64,000 nucleotides of DNA from an uncultured bacterium (GCA_937905825.1 CALCXM010000154.1:34992-98991), one strand, 5' to 3'; numbered from the stretch's first letter, positions 52,001 through 60,487 are shown. Made by a program: numbers and translations. Notes: a model not told the origin generated them from the letters alone.

Positions 52001-52481
52001 CCAGCTCGGATTGCGGCTTCCGACGGAGGCCCAGTGGGAATACGCCGCGCGCGCCGGAAGCACCACCCCCTGGTGGCAAGGTCCCCGGGAAGTGAGCCTG
52101 GATGGCAAGTCGAACCTAGCCGACCAATACGCGGAAGAGAACGAGGGCCCGGAGAAATGGGCTTACAGCCGAGAGGTCTACGACGGGTACTTGGTGCACG
52201 GACCCGTGGATAGTTTGGCGCCCAACAAGTTCGGCCTTTTCCACGTCTCTGGCAACGTAGTGGAGTGGTGCCTGGACGGGTACAAGAAGAGCTACTCCAA
52301 GTACATGCCCGCGGTGGGAACGGGCTACCGGGACGTGCCGGCTCCGGAAAAGCGAGTGGCACGGGGCGGCGGTTTCTCGGACGTAGCGGACAGCCTGCGC
52401 ACTTCCTATCGCGAAAGCTTGTCCCCGGACGACCGCAAGCTTTCCTTGGGAGTGCGCGCGGCCCGGGCGATCCGGCGCTAG
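49068..52481 (+). CDS. Membrane Ser/Thr protein kinase fused to a formylglycine-generating-enzyme-like domain
   Basis: A 1137-residue protein. Two similar N-terminal modules (about 16-60 and 91-135: ADYVMRRERGDQLDFEGLC... and SEYLVAREDDPSLDFEALC...) precede the kinase. Kinase features: glycine loop ARGGMGAILKV near 194-204, Lys216 in AMKVI, catalytic HRDLKPAN (D324), metal motif DWG (342-344) in place of DFG, and GTPSYMPPEQA. A transmembrane helix is near 523-545, then a coiled coil to about 640. The C-terminal 270 residues are an FGE/SUMF1-like domain (FFMGKHEFTQGQWL, LRLPTEAQWEYAARAG, GNVVEWCLDG, RVARGGGFSD), without the catalytic Cys pair that I could confirm. The kinase is cytoplasmic, the FGE-like domain extracytoplasmic. 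Confidence 0.93.
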   Translation: MTGSGSGKRPSMKAEEAFADYVMRRERGDQLDFEGLCSDNPELEEDLRRLHGDWNELETVCRDKLGSDSLVHTMLARGGDEGRTAGAGARAIFSEYLVAREDDPSLDFEALCSKHPELTDELRELHTQWIGFEQTMAAAPGLKGSLNKTFLLRHGRDPLEDPQWEAVRSDLLIDRLLQSREQRGHGYTICGEVARGGMGAILKVWDPNLRRNLAMKVIHEGHNPTDLREESSAVNKILARFLEEAQVTGQLDHPGIVPVYNLGVDDGGRCYFTMRLVRGRELLKIFELVWAEKEEWNTTRALGVLLRVCDAMSYAHSKNVLHRDLKPANIMVGRFGETYVMDWGLARVLGKNEAHDIRPNTEGTEQSIVQTDRAEDDSDLGTGELHTMDGDVIGTPSYMPPEQARGELDKIGKHTDVYSIGAMLYHLLTKRAPYTTPPQRLKGMDVWRKVLAGPPTPIEELTTKPPAELVAICEKAMAREPQDRYADTHELSADLRAFLEGRVVRAYETGPVAEFRKFVGRNKAVAAALFSTVSLVVIGLVALNAKSVVEVQEAQKDVQKAEQIAVVAVDDKDRAVKEKEVIEQQKQEIEASRKRAELHQKKAEENEEEARQAHAKVLRLADGKRLQQLVKRGQRLWPAVPEMIPSIREWLVPAVALAESYPTHLEALTTLRKQATPSSNEQLAADRKNHPRAEELRGLADSIEELKTELADQASEPESDGRREAEEELQRQLQDTELRHRVLRSEIQSYRQWNFEDPEAQWHHDLLAELVASLEQFRQPKTGLIANVEKRIELANTVRRESVERYAVRWTNAIASIADRTTCPDYNSLVLTPQMGLVPLARNRDTGLWEFVDVSTGTVPEVGPEGTYKISEESGAVFVLIPGAMALLGSQPPDRDLDLAPGDPNTYRFAWDDEGPIHRIEIAPFFMGKHEFTQGQWLRATSTSPSRYGPVERSGRLGRDLTHPVENISWYEAEQTLTQLGLRLPTEAQWEYAARAGSTTPWWQGPREVSLDGKSNLADQYAEENEGPEKWAYSREVYDGYLVHGPVDSLAPNKFGLFHVSGNVVEWCLDGYKKSYSKYMPAVGTGYRDVPAPEKRVARGGGFSDVADSLRTSYRESLSPDDRKLSLGVRAARAIRR

Positions 52482-52512
52482 GCCACGGGCTGCGGGCCCA
52501 GTTCGATCGAGT

Positions 52513-55218
52513 TCACAGCTCGAGCGAACTCTCGTCCAAGCGCAACTCCTCGAGACGCAGGACCAAGGTGTCCGGGTCCCAACCCATGTAGAGGGCGGCG
52601 CGGCGCTTGTTCAAGCGGCCAGAGCGCTTGAGGGTCGTTCGCAATGCCTGGAGCAGATCCCTGCGGCGTGGGCGCTTGGAGGGGAGCTTGCTCAAGAGCG
52701 GGAACTTGTACTGGCGCGCAATCTCCGCCAGGCAGTCCGGAGTGATCGGCTCCCCGGGAAAGAGCAGGACCAGCTTGAAGAGCAAGGCCTCGAGCTCCGG
52801 CAGATTCCCCTTCCAGCGTTGGCGCCAAAGCAAAGCGATCGTCTCGTCTTCGAACAAGGGAGCCCGGCAACCGTGCCCCTGGGCCAAACGGCGCGCCATG
52901 AATTGAACGAGACCCGGAATGTCTTCGCGGCGATCGACGAGGGCCGCAACGGGAACCTCCATGCGGTGCAAGCGCGTTCCAAGGTCGGGCCGCACACGCC
53001 CCGTTTCCATGCAGTCGGAAAGGGCCAGGGGGCTGATCACAATCAGACGTTCCCGCAGGCGCGGACGATGGCTGGCCTCCTCGCTGGCGGGCAACTCGGC
53101 GAGCTCCAGCTGCACGAGCAACTCCGCCTGCAACTCCATGGAAAGGTTGGGCAGGTCGTCGAGGACCACACTCCCGTGGGGCCGCTTCAAGGCCCGGGCG
53201 AACTCCTGCCGGGAAGTGCCCGGGGGGAAGTCGAGATCGGGGTTGAACAGATGGATCTCCTCGCCGGCCAATCCCCGACTCCAATGCAACCAGCGGCCCA
53301 ACATGCGCTTGCCCGCTCCCCCGGGGCCGCTGAAGACGACGGGGGTTTGGGCCCTGGTGGCGGGCTCCATCTGCTTGGCGAGTTCGCGCAACTGGCGACT
53401 GGCCCCGTCGAAGTACAGGTCCGCCCCGAAACGCTCCATGTGCCAAGCTCGAAAGCCGGCCAGGACTAGCAGCAGGGCGATGGGCTCAAGGACCCGGGCC
53501 ATGCGTTCCGCGTCCGTGCTCTTGAAGTCCCGGCGCCGACTCGATTCGATCACCAAGAGCCCAATCACTTGCCCTTGGTGCAAACAAGGCAAGACCACCC
53601 CAGAACCGCTGCCCGCGTGAATGGAGAGGTTGGGTGCCGGGCTCTCGAAACGAACCAGGCCTGACGTTGTCACGCAGCGATCGATGGCCCGCGCTCCGCC
53701 GGGATGCTCGAGTCCGTCGGGCAAGCCAGCCCCGCCGCTGGTGACAAAGTAGTTGTCTCCTGCGCTGCGCACGAAGGCCCACCAGCGGCGTTGGGCCAAT
53801 TTGAGCCCGAGGGATTCGACACAGCTCTCGAAGAGCGGCGCGCACAGCTCCTTGGAGGCGGCCGGTAGGTCATGCCGCAAGCGCGCTCCCGCTCCCCCGC
53901 CAATCCAACCGTCCGGTTTGCTTTCACTGACGCAGTTCACCAGCTCGCGCTCCGGGTTGACGCGAATCGGTTGGCGCCAGATTGCGGAGGCCCAACTCGC
54001 GGCGAGCTGCCCGAGGCATTCGCGATCAGGAATCAGGTGGTGCTCCCACTCCAAGTGCACCCAGCCGGAGACTTCGCCCTCGTCGTCAAGGATCGGCGTG
54101 AGCGAGAGGGACAAGGACGACTTGGAGAGGGAGCTGGGCAGGGGCGAAGAGTGCAATCGAACCGCCTCAGCGCTGACCAGCATGCGATGTTCCGGCGTGT
54201 TCCGAACGCAACAGGCCCCGTCTCGATCCTCGGCCCAGGCCGGCAACCTGGAGCGCACCCCGGGAGCCACTTCTCCATGGATCAAACGCACACCAGCCGT
54301 GCCCCCCATGGAGAAGACGCAGTACGCCAGGGCCCCCAGGTCGTGCCGGCTGCGCGGGGAATCAGCACCTGCCTCGCTCGCCGAGAGCGGCGGCGACGCC
54401 GGCAACCCATCGCGCCCAGCCAGGGCTCCGTTGGCGCAAGCCCAGTCCGTGCGCAGTTGAGCGACTGCCCGCGGAATCTCCAGGTTCCAGTCCGCCTGGG
54501 GGGAACGGACTTTGAGGGCCGCAGGGTCCCCCGCGAAGAGCTCCAGCCAAGAGCACAGACGCCGTAGCCGGTTGCTCTCGGTGCGCGAGAGGACACGGGG
54601 CACTTCGTTCAAGAGTTCGCGGGCCTCGCGCACCGCCCCGCGATCGAGCATGCACTCCGCAAGGCCCATCAACCACTGGCCGTAGGTTCGGCTGCCCGGC
54701 CCGGTGGGTGGCACCCCCGCCAGGCCTTCCCGAAAGGACTGCTCACCGGCCCGCTGGCCTTGGCTGGCGCGATTCACGCGAGCGCGCCACAGCTCCAGCA
54801 GGTCCTCCTCCCACTCGAGGCGGTAGAGACCTTCGAGCAGTCGACCCGCCACCGCCAAAGGGGTTTCCCCCGGTCCCGGAACGCCCGGCAAATCCGGCGA
54901 GCTGCACTGCAGGTGCAGCAGGGTTTCCCAAGCCGTTTGAACAGGAACTCGGGCGGCGGGCAAGACGAGAAAGCCGCGACCTCCGTCCACCGCGCTCAGG
55001 TGATGAGCCAGGAGGTCCTCGATCGCCCCGCCCGCCCGGGCGCGGTTTTCCCGCTCGAACATCTCATGGGCGGCGTCGACGGGCACCTGCGCGTTCGGCC
55101 CGGCGAACTCTCCGAGGGCACGCACCAAGGCAAAGGCTTCGCGCGCCATCCGTTGCAGTTCACCGCCTTCGGGCACCAGGAGTTCGAGGGTCGAGTCATC
55201 GAGGGCCTCTTCCCTCAC
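52513..55218 (-). CDS. NtrC-like AAA+ ATPase with GAF-like domain, lacking GAFTGA
   Basis: A 901-residue protein. The N-terminal half is helical; a GAF-like region lies near 450-590 (SGVVLPCLHQGQVIGLLVIESSR). The AAA+ domain has Walker A GPGGAGKR near 631-638 and Walker B VVLDDL near 684-689, and further arginines. The sigma-54-contacting GAFTGA loop is missing: the region reads DFPPGTSRQEFARAL. The end (854-896) is a Fis-like helix-turn-helix (LQALRTTLKRSGRLNKRRAALYMGWDPDTLVLRLEELRL). The GTG at 55218 overlaps the stop of the upstream gene and has GGAGGA upstream, so I took it over a TTG at 55335. It is likely a regulator, but one that cannot activate sigma-54 in the usual way. Confidence 0.78.
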   Translation of the reverse strand: MREEALDDSTLELLVPEGGELQRMAREAFALVRALGEFAGPNAQVPVDAAHEMFERENRARAGGAIEDLLAHHLSAVDGGRGFLVLPAARVPVQTAWETLLHLQCSSPDLPGVPGPGETPLAVAGRLLEGLYRLEWEEDLLELWRARVNRASQGQRAGEQSFREGLAGVPPTGPGSRTYGQWLMGLAECMLDRGAVREARELLNEVPRVLSRTESNRLRRLCSWLELFAGDPAALKVRSPQADWNLEIPRAVAQLRTDWACANGALAGRDGLPASPPLSASEAGADSPRSRHDLGALAYCVFSMGGTAGVRLIHGEVAPGVRSRLPAWAEDRDGACCVRNTPEHRMLVSAEAVRLHSSPLPSSLSKSSLSLSLTPILDDEGEVSGWVHLEWEHHLIPDRECLGQLAASWASAIWRQPIRVNPERELVNCVSESKPDGWIGGGAGARLRHDLPAASKELCAPLFESCVESLGLKLAQRRWWAFVRSAGDNYFVTSGGAGLPDGLEHPGGARAIDRCVTTSGLVRFESPAPNLSIHAGSGSGVVLPCLHQGQVIGLLVIESSRRRDFKSTDAERMARVLEPIALLLVLAGFRAWHMERFGADLYFDGASRQLRELAKQMEPATRAQTPVVFSGPGGAGKRMLGRWLHWSRGLAGEEIHLFNPDLDFPPGTSRQEFARALKRPHGSVVLDDLPNLSMELQAELLVQLELAELPASEEASHRPRLRERLIVISPLALSDCMETGRVRPDLGTRLHRMEVPVAALVDRREDIPGLVQFMARRLAQGHGCRAPLFEDETIALLWRQRWKGNLPELEALLFKLVLLFPGEPITPDCLAEIARQYKFPLLSKLPSKRPRRRDLLQALRTTLKRSGRLNKRRAALYMGWDPDTLVLRLEELRLDESSLEL

Positions 55219-56195
55219 CGATGGTCCTCCCTGCGTCGCTTGGCAGGGGGCCGGCGAAACGAAGGGCGCTTCGCACCAGCCCCTTGGACAAGCCCCCGTT
55301 GGACAAAGGGTTCCCGCGCCAGCTTCCAACAGCAATCGAGTCGAACGAGGTGCGCCGGATCGATTGGAAGGCCCAGTAGTTCTCGCCGGCAGATCAACTC
55401 AGAGAGCCCCCGTTGGAGGTCGCGATCCGCGAGGTCTTCGGTGGCGAGTCGCCTGCGCCAGCCCTCGAAGACCTCTTCATGGCCGAGTTCGAGGGCGATC
55501 AAGGCACCGGCGAACAACACGCGACTCTGGCCCCCGGGACGCGCGGCCCGTTCGAAGGACAGAAAGGCTCCCTTGGGGTCACCCTCGCGCTCCTGCGCGA
55601 TGGCCAAGCACTCGTCGATGCAGGCGCGATAGCTGCTCGGAAGTAGCTTGAGATCCATGCCATTCGAAATCTGTCTCACCCGCGCCAGATCCCCGGCCAC
55701 GCTATGCACTCGAACCAACATCCACTGGGTGACGAGGCCTGTGCCAAGCCGTTCCAGTTCCGAGGCGAGCCGTTGCGTCGATGGCCAGGTGACAGGTTCC
55801 TGCACAACACAGGCCAGCAGTTCCCCCGCTACCCGAAAGCCACCCGCCATGGCTTCCTCGATCTCTCGCCCGCAGGCCTTGCGCCAACGGCGCAGGGGAA
55901 TCGGAGCCCGGGGCGGGGCGCCGAGCAGACGCCCGGCGGGCGTGCGATTCAATTGGATCTCCAGCGCCCCCATCAGGAGCGCCCGTTGATTGGCGCGATG
56001 AACCACCCTCAAGGCCTGTTGCTGCTCTTCCTCGCTGAGGTTTTCGAGGTTCAGGTCCTCGGCCAAGCGCGCGACCCGGGCCCGCAAGGCGCGCCGCTCC
56101 AACCAACGCCGAAGCCCGTTGCGATCCAGGCTCGGAGGTCCCCCGGTGCTCGGGTCTCCGTTCGCGCCCCCCGGACGATCATCCTCCGTGGCCAT
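55215..56195 (-). CDS. Unknown helical protein between ECF-like and AAA+ genes
   Basis: A 326-residue, Arg/Leu/Ala-rich, mainly helical protein with TPR-like passages (MLVRVHSVAGDLARVRQISNGM, ECLAIAQEREGDPKGAFLSFERAA, LFAGALIALELGHEEVFEGWRR). No enzyme motif and no signal peptide. It overlaps the ECF-like gene by 17 bp and the AAA+ gene by 4 bp (GTGA), so the three are one translational unit. Perhaps a scaffold or sensor between the other two. Confidence 0.72.
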   Translation of the reverse strand: MATEDDRPGGANGDPSTGGPPSLDRNGLRRWLERRALRARVARLAEDLNLENLSEEEQQQALRVVHRANQRALLMGALEIQLNRTPAGRLLGAPPRAPIPLRRWRKACGREIEEAMAGGFRVAGELLACVVQEPVTWPSTQRLASELERLGTGLVTQWMLVRVHSVAGDLARVRQISNGMDLKLLPSSYRACIDECLAIAQEREGDPKGAFLSFERAARPGGQSRVLFAGALIALELGHEEVFEGWRRRLATEDLADRDLQRGLSELICRRELLGLPIDPAHLVRLDCCWKLAREPFVQRGLVQGAGAKRPSFRRPPAKRRREDHR

Positions 56196-56802
56196 GGCGA
56201 TTCACTCGATTGGGTTTTAGGTGGATGAAGTGACTCAAAGCGCGACGTGCCTCCTTGGCAATTTCAGGTGCCTGCCGACCCCCGCGATACACCAGGGACT
56301 CGATCGACCTTCTCTCCAGCACTAGACGGAAGAACGCCTCCCGGGACTCGAACGGCAACCCATGAAATCGTCGGCAAGCGCAATCGAGCGCCTCGGGTTC
56401 CAAACCGAAACCACGCGCCAGCCGCGCCCAATGTTTGCCCACGGGCACCCCCTTCGAGCGGGACTCGTCGACCCCGTAGCGATGAGCTTCAGCGCAGGAT
56501 TCGATCTGCCGATCGAGCCAACGCTCGAGGGTCGGCCGCCCCCGATAGCGGGGCGCGTTGCGGGCGACGAGGGCAGTGGTCGCTAGCACAATGCGCTCCT
56601 CGTCCATCAGAAAGCGGCGGCCGTACAAGTAGCGGCGCACCCGCAGAGCCAAGCCCAAGGGATCCCCTTGGGTCAAGCGCTCGAGCACCACCTGGGGGTT
56701 GCCGCGCAGGAGCTCCTGGGAGCAACCTTGGGACGGCGGACAGGCCGTTTGCTCGGACCCGCTCGGGCTGGAGCCCTGCAATTCCGTCTCTGATTCAGTC
56801 AT
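56179..56802 (-). CDS. Divergent ECF sigma-like protein
   Basis: A 207-residue protein. Region-2-like and region-4-like patches are visible: LALRVRRYLYGRRFLMDEERIVLATTAL followed by YRGRPTLERWLDRQIESCAEAH (the W-L pair of ECF region 2), and FHGLPFESREAFFRLVLERRSIESLV...EIAKEARRAL (region 4). It is too divergent to be sure. The ATG at 56802 has GAGGTGTC upstream; the frame goes to 56853. It starts the three-gene overlapping unit and faces fabI. Confidence 0.62.
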   Translation of the reverse strand: MTESETELQGSSPSGSEQTACPPSQGCSQELLRGNPQVVLERLTQGDPLGLALRVRRYLYGRRFLMDEERIVLATTALVARNAPRYRGRPTLERWLDRQIESCAEAHRYGVDESRSKGVPVGKHWARLARGFGLEPEALDCACRRFHGLPFESREAFFRLVLERRSIESLVYRGGRQAPEIAKEARRALSHFIHLKPNRVNRHGHGG

Positions 56803-57178
56803 GACACCTCGCCCTTGAAATAGATCTCTTGCGATTTGCGCGCCCTTGCGCACCCGGGGCTCTCTTCCCGACTCGTGGAATTCAGTCTAGGTAGGGCTGC
56901 CAGACCCCTGCTTCCCGGGCTCGCCAGTTCGAGTGCCGCCGAGTCCTACAAAAGGGCCCGAAAAGCACCCTAGGGCCCCGTATTCAGCGAATCACGAATA
57001 TAGGCTCAGACCCCCCGGAGGAGCCGACCAGGGGCACAGCTCCGGGAAATTCCCCACTTTGCCCAGCGGTGAGCCCCTCGATTCGGGGAATCGGCGAGTT
57101 CCACTATTGGGGTGTGCTCAGGAATTCCTCACGCTAGGATCCCCGGCCACGACCGCGCCTCAACAACCAAAGACCAAC
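56803..57178. other. Divergent intergenic region
   Basis: 376 bp between the ECF-like gene and fabI. It contains an AT-rich segment near 56980-57005 (GTATTCAGCGAATCACGAATATAGG) suited to promoters but no clear -35/-10 pair. The fabI frame is open from 56933 but does not look coding before 57179. Confidence 0.4.
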
Positions 57179-57952
57179 GTGACCCAAGACCTCAAAGGCA
57201 AGACCGGCATCATCCTCGGAGTTGCCAACAAACGTTCGATCGCCTGGGCCTGTGCCTCCTCTCTCGCTCGGGAAGGCATGCGCCTTTGCTTCACGTACAT
57301 GGGGGAACGCATGGAGGAGAAGGTGCGCGCCTTGGCCTCGGAGTGCGAAGGCTCGATCGTGCTCGAGTGCGACGTCACCAAGCCCGAGCAGATCGACGCG
57401 GTCTTTGATGAGATCAAAGAAGAGTTCGGCTTCCTCGATACCGTCGTGCACGCGGTGGCCTTTGCGCGCCGCGAAGAACTGACGGGGAACTTCTTCGACA
57501 CCTCAAAGGAAGGCTACATGATCGCCCACGAGGTCTCGGTCTACAGCTTGACCGCCATCAGCCGCCGGGCCCTGCCTTTGATGGAAGGGCGCGAGGGTTC
57601 GATCATCACCCTCTCCTACATTGGCGGCGAGCGCGTGATCCCGAACTACAACGTGATGGGCATCGCCAAGGCAGCCCTCGAGGCCAGCGTGCGCTACTTG
57701 GCCAACGACCTCGGCCCCAAGGGCATTCGCGTCAACGCGATCAGCGCGGGCCCGATTCGCACCCTGTCCGCTTCGGGCGTGAGCGGCTTCAACACCATGT
57801 TGGACGAGATCGCCACGAAAGCTCCCCTACGCCGCAACGTGACCCAAGAGGAAGTCGGCGACACCTGCTTGTTCCTCGCCGGCAAGGGCAGCCGCGGCAT
57901 CACGGGAACGACGATCTTCGTGGACGCTGGCTACCACATCATGGGGGTTTAG
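57179..57952 (+). CDS. fabI: Enoyl-[acyl-carrier-protein] reductase, NADH
   Basis: A 257-residue short-chain dehydrogenase of the FabI type, which performs the last reduction of each fatty-acid elongation round. It has the FabI N-terminus (LKGKTGIILGVANKRSIAWACA) and the active-site Y147, Y157 and K164 (YX6K, from SYIGGERVIPNYNVMGIAKA), matching E. coli Y146/Y156/K163. A GTG at 57179 gives the expected length; the frame extends to 56933. It stands alone. FabI is the target of triclosan-like inhibitors. Confidence 0.95.
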   Translation: MTQDLKGKTGIILGVANKRSIAWACASSLAREGMRLCFTYMGERMEEKVRALASECEGSIVLECDVTKPEQIDAVFDEIKEEFGFLDTVVHAVAFARREELTGNFFDTSKEGYMIAHEVSVYSLTAISRRALPLMEGREGSIITLSYIGGERVIPNYNVMGIAKAALEASVRYLANDLGPKGIRVNAISAGPIRTLSASGVSGFNTMLDEIATKAPLRRNVTQEEVGDTCLFLAGKGSRGITGTTIFVDAGYHIMGV

Positions 57953-58027
57953 CCCCTGGCTGGGCAGGCGGGAGGGCCCGCCCAAAAAGCGGCCGCCCTG
58001 CGGTCCGCAGAGTGCTACGCTCGGTGC

Positions 58028-58369
58028 ATGAGTAAGCCTGCGACGGAAAGCGTTCTTCTCTACCGCGCTGCGGATCCCATCGAGGCTGCCTTGCTCGAAG
58101 CGATGCTCGTGGAATCGGGCGTCCCGGCCTGGACAGTCGGCGGCCAGGCCGCCATCGGCTTTGGGGAGCTAGGAGCCGATGCCCAGTGCGTCGACATTCG
58201 CGTCCCCACGGCGAACCACGCGGAAGCCCTCGAGCTGTTGGACAAGCACTACGCGAAGACCACCAACTCCGAGTTGGACGCGAAACCCTGGACCTGCGGC
58301 AAGTGCGGCGAAACCGTCGGCCCGACGTTTTCTAGCTGTTGGAATTGCGAGACTCCGCAACAGGCTTGA
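58028..58369 (+). CDS. DUF2007-domain protein with C-terminal zinc ribbon
   Basis: A 113-residue protein. The first 75 residues are the DUF2007 putative signal-transducing fold (LLYRAADPIEAALLEAMLVESGVPAWTVGG, VDIRVPTANHAEALELL). The end carries a zinc ribbon (CGKC and CWNC). ATG at 58028. Small and alone between fabI and the convergent transporter. Confidence 0.85.
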   Translation: MSKPATESVLLYRAADPIEAALLEAMLVESGVPAWTVGGQAAIGFGELGADAQCVDIRVPTANHAEALELLDKHYAKTTNSELDAKPWTCGKCGETVGPTFSSCWNCETPQQA

Positions 58370-58393
58370 GTTCGGGCCAGGGCCGCGCTCGAG

Positions 58394-60283
58394 TCAGTGC
58401 TCGTGATCCGAGCAACCCTCACCCGACTCATCCTTCGTGATCTGGCGCCAAAAGGACGCCAGCATCAAGAGGCCAAAGACGGCGGCTGTCACGTATTGCC
58501 AAGGTTCCCGGCCATGTTGCATGTCGCTGGGCAGCTTCACTTCACTCGACAGTTCGAACACACCGTAGAGCGCATTCGTCGCGAAGCCGCAGGCCAGCGT
58601 GACCAGGGACAGGGCCAGGATGTGCACGAGGACCACGCGCTTGCCCAGGTACTTCGTCATCACACTCAGGGTCGCCAAATTGGTCGCCGGGCCTGCCAAG
58701 AGGAAGACGATCGCCGCGCCGGGACTTAGGCCCTTGAGCATCATGGTGGCAGCGATGGGAGTCGAGGACGCCGCGCACACGTAAACCGGCACGCCGATCA
58801 AGAGCATCAAGAACAGGCCCCCGTGACCCGCGACGAACTCACTCGTGAAGAGCGAGTCGGGAATCAGCACAGAGATCACGCCGGAGAGCAAGACACCGAG
58901 CACAAGCGCTCCCGCCAAGTCGTCCAGCATGTCCACGAAGGCAAATCGCAAAGCCCCGGCGATGCTGCGTTTGGGTGGCGCCGCGTGCACTTCATGGGAG
59001 TGGTCGTGGGAATGCACGTGGGGTTCCTCTTCCGTCGAACAGCAGTCCTTCGGGGGGTCCACATGCAGTCCAGCCTGGGGCTCATCGTCCGACCCCGAGC
59101 GCACGAACACATTCACGCAAAGACCCGTCACGATCGCGGACAACACCGAAGCCACGGGCCGAATGACCGCCATCACTGGATCCATCAATCCGTAGGTGAC
59201 GCTGATCGAGTCCACACCCGTCTCCGGAGTGGCCACCAAGAATGCGCTGGTTGCGCCCTTGCTAGCCCCCGCTTTGCGCAGGGAGGCGGCGACGGGAACC
59301 ACAGAGCAAGAACACAGGGGCAGGGGCGCCCCCACCACCGACGCGATCGCCACCGAAGCCGCGTTGTCCTTGCGAACGAAACGCGAGAGTTTGTCCGGGT
59401 CCAGCCATTGGCTGATGAAGCCTGCGACGACGAAGCCGACCAGCAGGTAGGGCGCCATCTCCAGGAACACATGCCAGGAGGCGAGCAGCAACTCGTAGAA
59501 CAAACCGCTGCTCATGTCGTCGGTCGCGTGGTGCGGGAACACTCCCGCCGCCAGGACCCCGAGCAGCAAGGCGACCACGCGCGGACCGGGCTTTTCCACG
59601 TCGTGGAAGACTTCGGGCAGAAGGTCGCAGGCGGCCACATAAATGAACGTGCCCCCGGCCAGTCCGATCAGGAGCGCTTCCGCCGTCGGTCCGATGTGCA
59701 AGATCTGGTCGCCGGCCAGGAATCCGGCCGGGGTCGCCAGGGCGAACAGCAGGATCAAGAACCACGTGCGACCGGCTCCGAGGCCAGCCAAGCGCAGGAC
59801 GGTGGTCAAGGAGAAGGCCTCGGTCAACTTGTGCCAGAGGATCGGCAGGATCACGGCCAAGTTCATCCCGATCGCCGCTAGGCCGAGTCCGCCAGCCACC
59901 GCGTGCAAAGAAAGGGCAATGTAAGTCGAGACCCAAACCAAACGGTGAGGATCGGAGGAGTCCGGATTTTCGTAGCCGCGCAGCCAGACCTTCTCGAGCA
60001 GGAACAACCCCAGGAATCCAGCGAGGGCCGCCACCCAAGGGCCGAGTCCCATGCCGCCGCCAGCTGCGTGCCCGTGATCGTGGCCGGCGTGGGCCGCGCC
60101 TCCACCAAAGCCCGCCAGCTCCGGCAAAATGTGAAGAAAGACAGAGCCGAGGAAGACCCCGGCTGAGAGCGCGATGAATAGGTGTAAGCTCTTCGAGCCC
60201 CAACGTCGCAAGACGGGGGGCAGTGCCCCCAGAAGGGTGGCCGCAAAGAGGGCGAGGGCGAGTAGCGGGGTGGTGAGTTCCAA
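58394..60283 (-). CDS. ZIP-type metal transporter fused to an SO_0444-type permease
   Basis: A 629-residue protein. Residues 1-280 look like a ZIP family transporter (ALSAGVFLGSVFLHILPEL, then a His-rich loop AHAGHDHGHA, SLHAVAGGLGLA, WHKLTEAFSL, IYVAACDLLPEVFHD). Residues 300-629 are a permease with the PLPLCSCSVVPVA motif and a second His-rich loop (HVHSHDHSHEVHA), like SO_0444/ArsP-type heavy metal efflux permeases. Cys-Ser-Cys and Cys-Cys (CCSTEEE) may bind metal. The start is unsure: no ATG fits, and a TTG at 60283 gives the natural ZIP N-terminus; the frame runs on into the ABC gene region. Both halves lie in one chain, which is unusual. Confidence 0.82.
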   Translation of the reverse strand: MELTTPLLALALFAATLLGALPPVLRRWGSKSLHLFIALSAGVFLGSVFLHILPELAGFGGGAAHAGHDHGHAAGGGMGLGPWVAALAGFLGLFLLEKVWLRGYENPDSSDPHRLVWVSTYIALSLHAVAGGLGLAAIGMNLAVILPILWHKLTEAFSLTTVLRLAGLGAGRTWFLILLFALATPAGFLAGDQILHIGPTAEALLIGLAGGTFIYVAACDLLPEVFHDVEKPGPRVVALLLGVLAAGVFPHHATDDMSSGLFYELLLASWHVFLEMAPYLLVGFVVAGFISQWLDPDKLSRFVRKDNAASVAIASVVGAPLPLCSCSVVPVAASLRKAGASKGATSAFLVATPETGVDSISVTYGLMDPVMAVIRPVASVLSAIVTGLCVNVFVRSGSDDEPQAGLHVDPPKDCCSTEEEPHVHSHDHSHEVHAAPPKRSIAGALRFAFVDMLDDLAGALVLGVLLSGVISVLIPDSLFTSEFVAGHGGLFLMLLIGVPVYVCAASSTPIAATMMLKGLSPGAAIVFLLAGPATNLATLSVMTKYLGKRVVLVHILALSLVTLACGFATNALYGVFELSSEVKLPSDMQHGREPWQYVTAAVFGLLMLASFWRQITKDESGEGCSDHEH

Positions 60284-60487
60284 AGGCTTGGGTGGGTGGG
60301 CGAGAAGTCTACATGTCCCAAACTCGAAAGAAGCGCCAACGCCCGCAGAGACTTTTCGTAACGGGGCCCAACCCCCATTCTGGGCTTGCCAGCTCGCCTC
60401 AAGCCCATAAAATCTTTGGCCCGTTTCACGGAGTTTGCGCCTGCGGCAGACTCCTTTCTCTCGAGACCCCGTCTCCGCACTCGCTCC

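Noticed and set aside
48612..52079. A 1155-residue open frame antisense to the kinase/FGE gene, and similar long frames antisense to pepN, the radical SAM gene, the VCBS gene and the GldG-like gene.
   Set aside because: They are by-products of high GC third positions; composition is full of His/Arg/Gly/Val, no domains appear, and the opposite strands carry clear families.
52447..52520. An additional gene between the convergent kinase and AAA+ genes.
   Set aside because: Only 31 bp separate the two stops.
57961..58020. A terminator between fabI and the DUF2007 gene (GGCGGG-AGGG-CCCGCC).
   Set aside because: It is followed on the plus strand by CAAAAAG with no T-run; it would only work on the minus strand, where no gene ends.
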